Of a stretch of 64,000 bases of DNA, positions 1-8,707 are shown piece by piece (position 1 is the stretch's first letter; every line of letters begins with the position of its first letter). Position numbers and translations under genes: made by a program. The notes under the pieces are model-generated. The model was given only the letters and a program-made list of their open reading frames with translations. It ran no database searches and was not told the DNA's origin. The DNA is from Hydrogenophilus thermoluteolus (GTDB lineage: Bacteria; Pseudomonadota; Gammaproteobacteria; Burkholderiales; Rhodocyclaceae): positions 1,157,001 through 1,221,000 of the forward strand of contig NZ_AP018558.1 in the NCBI RefSeq assembly GCF_003574215.1, given 5' to 3'.

Positions 1-1
1 C

Positions 2-1129
2 CATTACGCGATCTGCGTCGCGCTGCGTCACGCAGCAGATGCCTCGTTGGCGCCCGCGGTGGGCGATTCCAGACTGCCGCCGTTGCCGTGGCCAACCCAA
101 GCGCTGGCCCTCGAGACGCTCGCCGCTGCGCTCTCCGCACCGATTGCCTGGCGTTTGGCCCAACATGGCGTCGCGACCGATCCCCTTGTGGAACCGCCGA
201 TGCCGCGCGCCAAATTGGTGGCGGATGGCCTCGACGAATGGCGTTTGCGCGAACGCCTCAACGAAGGTGCCCAAGCCCGTTCGGCTTCATGCATGGCATG
301 GGACGAAACCCTGCCCAATGCTACCCTACAACGCGCGCAGGCCGAAGGAGTCTGGCCGCTGCACCCAAGTGGCGCGCGCCGCGCACAGGAAGCATTCGCT
401 CACTTTTCGACCCTTTGGCAGGCGTATCGGCACGCCTGTCCGACTTCGCCCACACCACAGACCTATTCGGTGACGATCGACGACTGGACGCTCACCGACA
501 CCCTCCCCGTTGCAGGGAATCGGACGTTCGTCGCCTTTCACCCCCACCGAGTCACCAAAAAGAACCGACTTCAGCTCTGGTTGCGCCATCTCCTGCTCTG
601 CGCAAGCGACTCGGGCGGTTGGCACACGCACCTCTACGCGTTCGACCGAACCCCGAAAGCAGACACAGCGGCGATCGTTTTACAACACCCGCCGGTCAGC
701 GCAGCGGAGGCGGCGGCAGAGCTCGCGCAGTGGCTCGCGCTGTTTTCCCGAACGCTTAGCGCCCCCTTACCGTGGCACGCCACGTGGTGGGACACGTGGT
801 GGGACAAATGGCGGTCCTCGCCACCCGAAAACAACGAACGCGATGCGAAGCGGGAAGCAAATTGCCGCGCCGCGTGGTTCGAATCGGCAGAGCGCGCAAT
901 GGGCATGCGCCAAGGGCACGATGGGGGAGACCACACCGATCCCTCGCTGCTCTGGGCCTTTGGCAACCGTTCCGAAAGCGCGCTCTATGCGCTATTGCAA
1001 GAGAGCTACGCGTTATTGCTACCACGGCTCGAATTTTGGGCACAGAAAAGCCAAGTCATCCCGCTCTCCGGTAGCGCCGAAGCCAACTCGGTTCCAAGCG
1101 AAACGGGACGAATGGGGGTGAAACCGTGA
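2..1129 (+). CDS. recC: RecBCD subunit gamma RecC, C-terminal part (5' cut by window edge)
   Basis: This is the C-terminal ~375 residues of RecC, the subunit that scans for Chi and splits the strands in the RecBCD helicase-nuclease used for double-strand break repair. The frame is open to the first base of the window, so the gene begins upstream; a TTG at 47 is not its start. No catalytic motif is expected, because RecC carries an inactivated nuclease fold. The call rests on the RecC-like stretch with WLRHLLLCA near the middle and on the order recC-recB-recD. The stop TGA at 1127-1129 overlaps the start of recB, so the two are translationally coupled. Confidence 0.85.
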   Translation, partial: HYAICVALRHAADASLAPAVGDSRLPPLPWPTQALALETLAAALSAPIAWRLAQHGVATDPLVEPPMPRAKLVADGLDEWRLRERLNEGAQARSASCMAWDETLPNATLQRAQAEGVWPLHPSGARRAQEAFAHFSTLWQAYRHACPTSPTPQTYSVTIDDWTLTDTLPVAGNRTFVAFHPHRVTKKNRLQLWLRHLLLCASDSGGWHTHLYAFDRTPKADTAAIVLQHPPVSAAEAAAELAQWLALFSRTLSAPLPWHATWWDTWWDKWRSSPPENNERDAKREANCRAAWFESAERAMGMRQGHDGGDHTDPSLLWAFGNRSESALYALLQESYALLLPRLEFWAQKSQVIPLSGSAEANSVPSETGRMGVKP

Positions 1130-4100
1130 TGCAGGCTGCGCCGTTCGATCTGTACAACGACCCGCTCCTACCGGGTATCCACGCGATCGAAGCGAGCGCC
1201 GGAACCGGCAAAACCTACACGTTGGCTCAACTGCTCGTCCGCCTGGTCGTCGAGAAGGCGATTCCGATCGACCAAATCTTGGTGGTCACCTTTACCCGCG
1301 CTGCAGCGGCCGAACTGCGCGAACGGATCCACCGCCGTTTGACCGAGGTGGAACTGGCGTTGCACACACCACTCGACGATCCCTCTATTGTTCCTGATGA
1401 TCCCTTTTCTCTGTGGCTGGCGCGACTCGATCCCAACGCGGCGCGCGACCGTCTGCGTCGCGCGAAAGGGTTGCTCGATCTGGCGCCGATCACCACGATC
1501 GACGCGTTTGCGATGCAGGTAGCGCAAGAGGAAGGGTTCGCGTTGGGCATATCGCCCGCGGCAACGCTGCTCGAGGACGAAGCGCGGTTCGACCGACCGC
1601 TCATCGACGCGCTATGGCAAAGGAGCGCCGTGTTGCCGCAACTCCTACAAGACGCGGTGGTTGCGCGTTATCCCACACCGGACAAGCTCGCTTCCGACTT
1701 TCGCCGCCTGGGTCCGAACGCGCGGTTCGCCTCCCCTCCCGATTGGCAAACCCTTTGGGAAGCGCATGAGGCGCTGCATGCCGAGTGGCCGCCAGCCCGT
1801 TTGCGTGCGCTTGGGGAACTTTCAGAAGAATTGTTATGTAAAATAAACGCGCGCAGCCGCGGAAAAGTCGAACGGGAACTCATCGCGCCCCTTCGTGCTG
1901 GCGAATTGCCTATTTTTCGCGACGCCACAGGCGGGGTACTGACGTACCTGGAAGGTACTGCGCTACCCAAAAAGGTCCCGTTCGAGACGGCTTTTTCCCC
2001 AGAAAATCGGGCGCATGCCGTTGCCGAATGGCGTGCGCTCGACGCGGCGCTACGCGCCACCCCTCCGCTCGACGCAGTGGTCGAAGCCTGGTTCGCCGCA
2101 CAATTTCACCGATGGCAGGAGTGGCGTGCCGAAGAGCTGGTCCGAAACGACCGCTTCACGTTCGATTCCCTCAAACGCCGCTTGGCGGATCGACTCACCC
2201 AAACACCGCACCCGCCCATCTGCACCCGATTGCAGGAGCGGTTTGCCGCGTGTCTCATCGACGAATTTCAAGACACCGATCCTGATCAGTGGCGGGTTTT
2301 TCGCACGATCTTCACGCAGTCCCACCATCGGCTCTTTCTCATTGGGGACCCCAAACAAGCGATCTATGGCTTTCGCGGGGCCAATCTGGAGACCTATTTC
2401 ACGGCGATCGACACCGCGCACCATCGCCACACGCTCACGACCAACTATCGCTCGCACCCTACCCTGATCTCGGGCTTCAACCAACTCTTCGCAAACGACG
2501 CGAACCCGTTCCTCGATTCGCGGTGCGTCGCGCACGAAATCGCCGCTGGGCGTTCGCCCGATGCGCTCGGGTTTCGGCTGGGCGCTACGGAGATGACGCG
2601 GATTCGGGTAGTAGCCGTAGAAAACGGCGGCGATAGCAGCGCCGAGGCGCTCCGTCGTGCCGAACTGTGGTGCCTTGCGGCCGATATCGTCACCACGCTC
2701 GAAACCGGTTGGTTGTGGGAAACGGAGAACGGCGCCCGGCGTGAACGCCCTGTGCGTCCGGGTGATATCGCGGTGCTCACGCCAACGAACGACAACGCCC
2801 TTGCGGTTCAAGAGGCGCTGCGGGCAGCGGGGGTGCCGAGCGTGCTCACCAGCCGCACGTCCGTTTGGCTGAGCGACACCGCCGCGGAACTGATCCGCTT
2901 GTTGGAAGTGATCCGCAACCCGGCGCGGTTACCCCAACTCAGAGCGCTGCTCCTGGGGCCGTTTTTCCAGTGGTCGGTAGCGCAGCTCGAAGCCGACGAG
3001 GCGGTTGCGACCATTGTCCAAGCGCTGGAAGCAGCGCAGCGCACCTGGCAACGCGAAGGGGTGCTTGCAGCGCTCCTAGCGCTTTTTTCGCAGTGCGGTA
3101 TTTGGGGGACGCTCGCGCGCTTACCCGATGGCGAACGGCGGGTGGCCGACGCGCGCCACCTCATCGAACTCCTCCAAGAAGAGGCGAGCAGCCGCGGACG
3201 AACGCCCGAAGCGCTCCTTAGCTGGGCGCGAGCGCGCCACCATGGGGGTGGCGGCACGGATGACGCGCAACTGCGCTTGGAGCGCGACGACGACGCGGTG
3301 ACGATCGTCACGATGCACAGCGCGAAAGGACTCGAATACCCGATCGTCTTCCTCTACAACGCCTGGCGGAAGCAGCGATCAGCAAGTACGCCGCTTGCCC
3401 TCCCCTTGCCGGATGGCACGCGCGCAAGTTTCACGGAAGCCGACAAAGCGCGCTACAAGACCCTAGCCGAGCAAGAGGCCCGCCGCCTCTTTTACGTTGC
3501 GTGTACCCGGGCGCAGCGTCACCTCACGCTCTATTGGCCCCAGCGGTCGAGAGCGGACAACAATCCGTTGGATCAACTGGTCGGCAACCGCCGCTCCCAG
3601 CTAGAAGCCTCCTCGGCTTTTTACTTCGAAACGCGGGTTCCCCCCACGCACCTGGCGCGTTGGCAGCACTCCGAAGATCCGGTTACCTTGCAACCGCCAG
3701 CGGAACCCCCGCACGAACGCATCACACAAGGCGCGCGGCAACGCACCAGTTTCACTGCGCTTGCGCGCGCGGTCACCCCAGACGAGCGCGAAACCCCGTG
3801 GAGCCGCTGGCTGGATGAAGCAACCGACCCGTTTGCGGCAAGTAACGTGGAAAGCGATTCCAGCGGGATTTGTGACCCGCTGCCGGCTGGCACTGCGTTT
3901 GGGATCTTTGTCCATGAATGGTTGGAGACCATCGACTTTACCGACCCCGACTGGTCGTGCCTCGAACCTTTGTGGCTGCGCCGCGGCCTCTCTGGCCCCA
4001 TTCCCGAAGCGGCGCTGCGCACCCGGCTCGCCGCCACTCTCGCTGCCGATTTGGGTGGGTTCACGCTACAGGAGGTGCCGCGTCACGCCACGTTTCGCGA

Positions 4101-4560
4101 ACACCCTTTTCTCTTCGCGGTTGACGCGATCGATCTCGACGCGCTCAACGCTCTGCTTTCGCGCCTCGATCCCGGTTGGCGGCCGTTGCCGACGCGCGAC
4201 ACGCTGCGCGGGTACGTTACGGGGGTGATCGACCTGATCGTCCATCACAAGGACCGCTACTCGATCATCGACTACAAAACCAACCGCTTGGCGCGGTACG
4301 ACGCCCAAACCCTGGCGCAGGCGGTGGCGCACCACCGCTATACCCTGCAGGCGCTCCTCTACACGGTGGCCGTGGATCGGTTGCTCGCGCGCTTTCAGCC
4401 CGGGTACGATCCCCACCGTCATCTGGGGCCTGTTCACTACCTCTTCATTCGCGGAACCGTAGCCGGAACGTCGCACGGAATCCATACGTTCGCGTTCCCA
4501 CCGCCATTGCTCGACGAAGCGCGGCGGATCCTGGGCGTGGCCGCTGCCGCGTACCGCTAG
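1129..4560 (+). CDS. recB: RecBCD subunit beta, 3'-5' helicase and nuclease RecB
   Basis: 1143 residues, the usual RecB length. UvrD-type helicase motifs run in order: SAGTGKT (about 23-29), VTFTRAAAAEL (about 54-64), DEFQDTD (about 378), GDPKQAIYGFRGA (about 404), NYRSHPTL, TMHSAKGLEYP (about 727) and RRLFYVACTRAQ (about 785). The C-terminal RecB nuclease has VTGVIDLI near 1030 and IIDYKTNR near 1046, which supply the metal-binding Asp and Lys. The ATG at 1129 overlaps the recC stop as TGATG; an in-frame GTG at 1126 is an alternative start. It loads RecA and degrades linear DNA from breaks, together with RecC and RecD. Confidence 0.97.
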   Translation: MQAAPFDLYNDPLLPGIHAIEASAGTGKTYTLAQLLVRLVVEKAIPIDQILVVTFTRAAAAELRERIHRRLTEVELALHTPLDDPSIVPDDPFSLWLARLDPNAARDRLRRAKGLLDLAPITTIDAFAMQVAQEEGFALGISPAATLLEDEARFDRPLIDALWQRSAVLPQLLQDAVVARYPTPDKLASDFRRLGPNARFASPPDWQTLWEAHEALHAEWPPARLRALGELSEELLCKINARSRGKVERELIAPLRAGELPIFRDATGGVLTYLEGTALPKKVPFETAFSPENRAHAVAEWRALDAALRATPPLDAVVEAWFAAQFHRWQEWRAEELVRNDRFTFDSLKRRLADRLTQTPHPPICTRLQERFAACLIDEFQDTDPDQWRVFRTIFTQSHHRLFLIGDPKQAIYGFRGANLETYFTAIDTAHHRHTLTTNYRSHPTLISGFNQLFANDANPFLDSRCVAHEIAAGRSPDALGFRLGATEMTRIRVVAVENGGDSSAEALRRAELWCLAADIVTTLETGWLWETENGARRERPVRPGDIAVLTPTNDNALAVQEALRAAGVPSVLTSRTSVWLSDTAAELIRLLEVIRNPARLPQLRALLLGPFFQWSVAQLEADEAVATIVQALEAAQRTWQREGVLAALLALFSQCGIWGTLARLPDGERRVADARHLIELLQEEASSRGRTPEALLSWARARHHGGGGTDDAQLRLERDDDAVTIVTMHSAKGLEYPIVFLYNAWRKQRSASTPLALPLPDGTRASFTEADKARYKTLAEQEARRLFYVACTRAQRHLTLYWPQRSRADNNPLDQLVGNRRSQLEASSAFYFETRVPPTHLARWQHSEDPVTLQPPAEPPHERITQGARQRTSFTALARAVTPDERETPWSRWLDEATDPFAASNVESDSSGICDPLPAGTAFGIFVHEWLETIDFTDPDWSCLEPLWLRRGLSGPIPEAALRTRLAATLAADLGGFTLQEVPRHATFREHPFLFAVDAIDLDALNALLSRLDPGWRPLPTRDTLRGYVTGVIDLIVHHKDRYSIIDYKTNRLARYDAQTLAQAVAHHRYTLQALLYTVAVDRLLARFQPGYDPHRHLGPVHYLFIRGTVAGTSHGIHTFAFPPPLLDEARRILGVAAAAYR

Positions 4561-4574
4561 CGAAAGGAACCCCG

Positions 4575-6422
4575 ATGGAACCGCAAAGCGAAACGACCCA
4601 ATCGGAACGGGAACGCGAAGAGACGGCAACCACGATTTTGGCGCGCCACCTCGCCCAAACCTTCCAGGCTGTTTCCTCTCCTCCCGCTGGTGCGGATCGA
4701 AACGTGGTCGATGAAGCGGAGCGCGCGGGCAAGGCGGTGGAACGCTTCGTGGAGGCGCTTTTGGAAGCCCTTGCCGAGGGCAATACCGCTCTCCAGTTGA
4801 CTGCCGAAACGGCCGCTTGGTTGCGGCAACAACCGTGGGTTTCGGACGGCTCGCGATTCGCGCCTGTGATCCTTACGGGGACGCTTGCGCAGTTTCACCG
4901 CTACTGGCTAGCGGAACAGACCCTGGCCGCTTTTTTCGACGCGCGCGTTGGCATTGGCGCCAATTCCCAAGGGTTACGGAAAGCGGATATCGACCCTGCC
5001 GAGACCGCGCCGCTCGATCCCGAATTTCGTGCAGCCGCCGATGCGTTCGCGCTCGAAGCGGAAAAGCGCACGGTGATCGCGCGCGCGCTCACACTGCCGG
5101 TGGCCCTCTTGACCGGAGGGCCGGGCACCGGCAAGACGACGACGCTCGCCTGGTTCTTGGCCGCAGCGCTTCGGCGTCATCCTGAGTTGCGGATCGCGCT
5201 CGCTGCGCCCACTGGGAAAGCGGCGCAACGGATGGGGGAAGCATTGACGCACGTGTTACCCGAATTGCCGCTTTCGGACGCTGCGAAAGCATGTCTTTGT
5301 GCGCTCACCCCACTCACGCTGCACCGTCTCTTGGGCATCGGGCGCAGACCCGAACCGAGCTACCACGCGCAACGGCCACTGCCTTACGACCTGGTCGTGG
5401 TCGATGAAGCGTCGATGGTCGATGTGCTGCTTCTTGCGAAACTGGTGCGCGCGCTTCCCGCTACCGCGCAGCTTCTGCTTATTGGAGACCCCAACCAACT
5501 CGCCTCCGTGGAAGCCGGCAACGTCTTGGCCGATCTCGTCGCGCGCTACCCGAATTGCCACCTGCCTCTTTCCCGCAGCCACCGCTTCACCGCCGCGATT
5601 GGGGCGTTTGCGGATGCGGTGATCGCGGGCAACGGTGACGCGGCGTGGCAGATGCTGTCCCCTGCGGACGAAGCGGTGTTGCGCTCTCTTTTCGCGTCGC
5701 ATGAGTTCCCCAAAGATCTTCCTCCATTGCGGCTCCAACCGACCGCAGCGGAACTGTTCGCGGCGATCGATCGCGGATTTCAAAGCGTGTTGGCCCACCT
5801 TGCCGTTGCGCCCAACGGAAGCGACTTTTCGAGCGTTGCCGCGTACGTGCGCACCCTCTTTGCGCGCTACCGTGTCTTTCGGCTGCTCAGTCCCTTACGC
5901 CACGATCGCCGCTATGGCGTGCGTGCCCTCAACGCCCGAATTGCCGAACATTGGCACCGCGCGCACCGCATCCCGTTCGTCGGTACGGGCGCGGGAAGAC
6001 CGATCCTGCTTGGGCAGCCGATCACGATCGAAAGCAACGACTACAGTCTTTCCCTCTTCAATGGCGACCAAGGGGTGGTCTTTCCGTGGCTAGGGACGCT
6101 TTTTGCCTGGTTTCTCGACGCCGACGCGCCGCACGGGGTGCGCCCCGTGCCGCTTGCGCAATTGCCCCATTGGGAGAGCGCGTGGGCGCTCACCGTACAC
6201 AAAGCGCAAGGGTCGGAATTCGACGCCGTGTTGCTCGTCTTACCTGCCGAGACCGTCACCGTAGCGACGCGCGAACTGCTCTATACCGCGATCACCCGGG
6301 CGAAACGCGGGTTCGTTTTCTGGGGTACCGAGGACGCTTTTCGCGCCGCAGTCGCGAATCGGACGGTTCGAGTCAGTGGTTTGGGTGGCGCGGTGGTTGG
6401 ATCTGGTGCTTCTGCACGTTGA
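4575..6422 (+). CDS. recD: RecBCD subunit alpha, 5'-3' helicase RecD
   Basis: 615 residues. An N-terminal RecD dimerisation-like region is followed by Walker A GGPGTGKTTT near residue 180, Walker B VVDEASM near 276, GDPNQLASVEAG near 311, and the UvrD-like C-terminal motif TVHKAQGSEFD near 540. This is the fast 5'-3' motor of RecBCD. The frame is open further upstream, but the ATG at 4575 follows the ribosome site GAAAGGAA and matches the start of the family, 14 bases after recB stops. It is the last gene of the recC-recB-recD operon; no ptrA lies between recC and recB. Confidence 0.96.
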   Translation: MEPQSETTQSEREREETATTILARHLAQTFQAVSSPPAGADRNVVDEAERAGKAVERFVEALLEALAEGNTALQLTAETAAWLRQQPWVSDGSRFAPVILTGTLAQFHRYWLAEQTLAAFFDARVGIGANSQGLRKADIDPAETAPLDPEFRAAADAFALEAEKRTVIARALTLPVALLTGGPGTGKTTTLAWFLAAALRRHPELRIALAAPTGKAAQRMGEALTHVLPELPLSDAAKACLCALTPLTLHRLLGIGRRPEPSYHAQRPLPYDLVVVDEASMVDVLLLAKLVRALPATAQLLLIGDPNQLASVEAGNVLADLVARYPNCHLPLSRSHRFTAAIGAFADAVIAGNGDAAWQMLSPADEAVLRSLFASHEFPKDLPPLRLQPTAAELFAAIDRGFQSVLAHLAVAPNGSDFSSVAAYVRTLFARYRVFRLLSPLRHDRRYGVRALNARIAEHWHRAHRIPFVGTGAGRPILLGQPITIESNDYSLSLFNGDQGVVFPWLGTLFAWFLDADAPHGVRPVPLAQLPHWESAWALTVHKAQGSEFDAVLLVLPAETVTVATRELLYTAITRAKRGFVFWGTEDAFRAAVANRTVRVSGLGGAVVGSGASAR

Positions 6423-6473
6423 TTCTTATGGGCCTTTGGCGGGATTTATTCGTCAAGGCCATGACGGCCAGAG

Positions 6474-6875
6474 TCACTCGCAGAAGGCGGTCAAAAGCAT
6501 TGCCGTATCCGGGAAGCAGGTTACCAATTTGCGATCCATGGTCACAAGCTTGATGTCAAGCGCTTTTGCGAGCGCCACAAATTCACAATCATAGGCTGAG
6601 CACCCGCTGTGGTGTGTCAGTGAAAGAACGTCCAGCGAGGTTACGTCGTACTCCTTACCCTGAAACAGCGTTTCCATTTCAGCTTGGATTGCCAGCGCCT
6701 GGTCGAAACGGATCAACCCTTTGCGCAGGTAGAGCGAAAGCACATTGCGGAATTCGCTGCGCCAGAGAAAAGGAACCACCCAATCCGGGTCTCGAATCAG
6801 AAGCCGCTCCGCTGCTTCCGTATAAGGGGACGGCATCACCAGATAGACGATGAGATTGGTATCAGCAACGATCAC
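6474..6875 (-). CDS. PIN-domain ribonuclease toxin, VapC/FitB type
   Basis: 133 residues, a single PIN domain. The four acidic residues expected at the active site are visible: D5 (VADTN), E41 (WRSEF), D96 (SAYDCEF) and D114 (TMDRK). PIN toxins of type II systems cleave RNA, often initiator tRNA, when released from the antitoxin. The ATG overlaps the antitoxin stop as ATGA, so the pair is co-translated from the promoter at 7147-7175. The target RNA cannot be read from sequence. Confidence 0.93.
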   Translation of the reverse strand: MIVADTNLIVYLVMPSPYTEAAERLLIRDPDWVVPFLWRSEFRNVLSLYLRKGLIRFDQALAIQAEMETLFQGKEYDVTSLDVLSLTHHSGCSAYDCEFVALAKALDIKLVTMDRKLVTCFPDTAMLLTAFCE

Positions 6876-7114
6876 GGCCGGCCTTCCTCGATCGCCTGTT
6901 GGATCTCCTCAGGTGATACGGCAGATTGCGGAATGTCTGCACGAATCTTGCGAAGACGTTCCAACCGTTCCTCGGGTGGTACCTGATGCGGTCTCAGAGC
7001 AATCTCAAGACAGTGGATCAACTCGCTGTTGATGGAACGGTGGTTGGCCTTGGCGACGATTTTAAGCCGTTCGTAGAGATCCTCAGGGATATTCTTGAGC
7101 GTGATGGTAGCCAC
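6872..7114 (-). CDS. FitA-like ribbon-helix-helix antitoxin
   Basis: 80 residues. The N-terminal half (ATITLKNIPEDLYERLKIVA) has the beta-strand plus two-helix pattern of an Arc/FitA ribbon-helix-helix DNA-binding domain; the acidic C-terminal half (around PPEERLERL) is the expected toxin-binding tail. The start is GTG at 7112-7114. It neutralises the downstream PIN toxin and should repress its own promoter through the palindrome at 7143-7155, which overlaps the -10 box. The toxin start overlaps its stop by four bases. Confidence 0.9.
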   Translation of the reverse strand: MATITLKNIPEDLYERLKIVAKANHRSINSELIHCLEIALRPHQVPPEERLERLRKIRADIPQSAVSPEEIQQAIEEGRP

Positions 7115-7142
7115 AGCAAAAATCTCATCGTCTTATTTGCAC

Positions 7143-7155
7143 AACCATTATGGTT
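7143..7155. promoter_or_regulatory. Palindromic operator of the toxin-antitoxin pair
   Basis: AACCATTATGGTT is a perfect 6+1+6 palindrome lying over the -10 element of the antitoxin promoter, 29 bases before the antitoxin start. Position and symmetry fit a FitA-type ribbon-helix-helix operator (inference). Confidence 0.6.
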
Positions 7156-7175
7156 CCACTTCGATGGAAAATCAA
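7147..7175 (-). promoter_or_regulatory. Sigma-70 promoter of the toxin-antitoxin pair
   Basis: On the minus strand, -35 TTGATT (7175-7170), a 17-base spacer and -10 CATAAT (7152-7147). The -35 overlaps the last codons of ubiD, so the module has its own promoter inside the end of the upstream gene. Confidence 0.6.
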
Positions 7176-8707
7176 GTCTCTTCTGTGCGATCCGATCCCT
7201 GCTTCAACAACCCCTCCAACCCCGCTTCCGCGGCGGCGACGATCTCCCGCGGCATGGTGATCGGTCTGCCCCATTCGCGTGTGGTTTCGCCTGGCCATTT
7301 GTTGGTGGCGTCGATCCCCATCTTGCTGCCCAAGCCAGCGACGGGGGAGGCGAAATCGAGGTAATCGATCGGGGTGTTTTCGACCACCATCGTGTCGCGC
7401 GCGGCGTCGACGCGGGTGGTGAGCGCCCAGATCACCTCCGGCCAGGAACGGATGTCGACGTCGTCATCGACGACGATGATGAATTTGGTGTACATGAATT
7501 GGCGCAGGAAACCCCAGACGCCGAACATCACGCGGCGGGCGTGGCCGGGGTAGGCTTTTTTGATCGCAACGAGCGCCAGCCGATACGAACAACCCTCTGG
7601 CGGCAGGTAGAAGTCGACGATCTCCGGGTATTGCCGCTGCAAAAGCGGTAGGAAGACTTCGTTCAATGCCATGCCGAGCACCGCCGGTTCGTCCGGTGGC
7701 TTTCCGGTATAGGTGGTGTGGTAGATCGCGTCACGGCGCATCGTGACCCGTGTGACGGTGAGCACCGGGAATTCGGCCCGTTCGTTGTAGTAACCGGTAT
7801 GGTCGCCGTAGGGGCCTTCCTGCGCGGTGTCGCCGGGGTGGATGAACCCTTCCAGGACGATTTCGGCGCGCGCGGGAACTTCCAGGTCGCCAACGCCCGC
7901 GGCGGTGAGTTCGGTCTTTTCACCGCGCAGTAGGCCTGCGAACTGATATTCGGAGAGGGTGTCGGGAATGGGGGTGACCGCGGCAAGGATCGTTGCCGGG
8001 TCGCAACCGAGCACCACTGCAACGGGAAAAGGTTCGCCCGGGTGGGCTTTTTGGTGTTCGGCAAAATCGAGCGCGCCGCCGCGGTGCGAGAGCCAGCGCA
8101 TGATCACTCGGTTGCGGTCGATGAGCTGTTGGCGGTAGATACCCAGGTTCTGCCGCTTTTTGTGGGGGCCACGGGTGACGACGAGCCCCCAGGTGATGAG
8201 TGGCGCTACGTCCTCTGGCCAGCAGCGCTGGATAGGCAGTTGCGTAAGATCCACCGCGTCGCCTTCCCAGACGACTTCATGCACAGGGGCGCGGCCGACC
8301 CGTTTCGGTCCCATGTCGAGCGCGCGGCGCAGAAGCGGCAGTTTTTCCCAGGCGTCGCGCCAACCGCGCGGCGGTTCCGGTTCTTTGAGGTAGGCAAGCA
8401 GCCGCCCAAGGTCGCGCAGCGGCTCGCGCCAATCGCCCGATTCGGGGAGCTCTTGCCCCATGCCCCAGACGATGCGTTGTGGCGTGCCGAAGAGGTTGGT
8501 GAGTGCCGGAAAATCGTACGCAGTTCCGTCGCTGCGCGCCGGCTGGGTGAAGAGCAACGCCGGCCCTTCCCGTTTGAGCGTTGCGTCGCTCCACGCGGTC
8601 ATTTCCAGGTCGGGACTGACCGGTTGCGTGACGCGCAACAGTTCTCCGCGCGACTCGAGAAAGGTCAAGAACGCCCTTAGGTCGGGAAAACGGAGTTCAT
8701 TGGCCAT
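7172..8707 (-). CDS. ubiD: UbiD family prenylated-FMN decarboxylase (3-octaprenyl-4-hydroxybenzoate decarboxylase)
   Basis: 511 residues, close to the 497 of E. coli UbiD. UbiD uses prenylated FMN made by UbiX to decarboxylate polyprenyl-4-hydroxybenzoate in ubiquinone synthesis. Family features seen are [17 protein letters not shown] at the start, a central [10 protein letters not shown] cofactor-loop region, [11 protein letters not shown], and DDDVDIR near the C-terminus. The ATG at 8707 is chosen because it matches the family N-terminus; the frame stays open upstream inside the preceding gene. It overlaps that gene by 11 bases and is the last clear member of the long leftward operon. No ubiX is present here. 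Confidence 0.95.
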   Translation of the reverse strand: MANELRFPDLRAFLTFLESRGELLRVTQPVSPDLEMTAWSDATLKREGPALLFTQPARSDGTAYDFPALTNLFGTPQRIVWGMGQELPESGDWREPLRDLGRLLAYLKEPEPPRGWRDAWEKLPLLRRALDMGPKRVGRAPVHEVVWEGDAVDLTQLPIQRCWPEDVAPLITWGLVVTRGPHKKRQNLGIYRQQLIDRNRVIMRWLSHRGGALDFAEHQKAHPGEPFPVAVVLGCDPATILAAVTPIPDTLSEYQFAGLLRGEKTELTAAGVGDLEVPARAEIVLEGFIHPGDTAQEGPYGDHTGYYNERAEFPVLTVTRVTMRRDAIYHTTYTGKPPDEPAVLGMALNEVFLPLLQRQYPEIVDFYLPPEGCSYRLALVAIKKAYPGHARRVMFGVWGFLRQFMYTKFIIVVDDDVDIRSWPEVIWALTTRVDAARDTMVVENTPIDYLDFASPVAGLGSKMGIDATNKWPGETTREWGRPITMPREIVAAAEAGLEGLLKQGSDRTEET

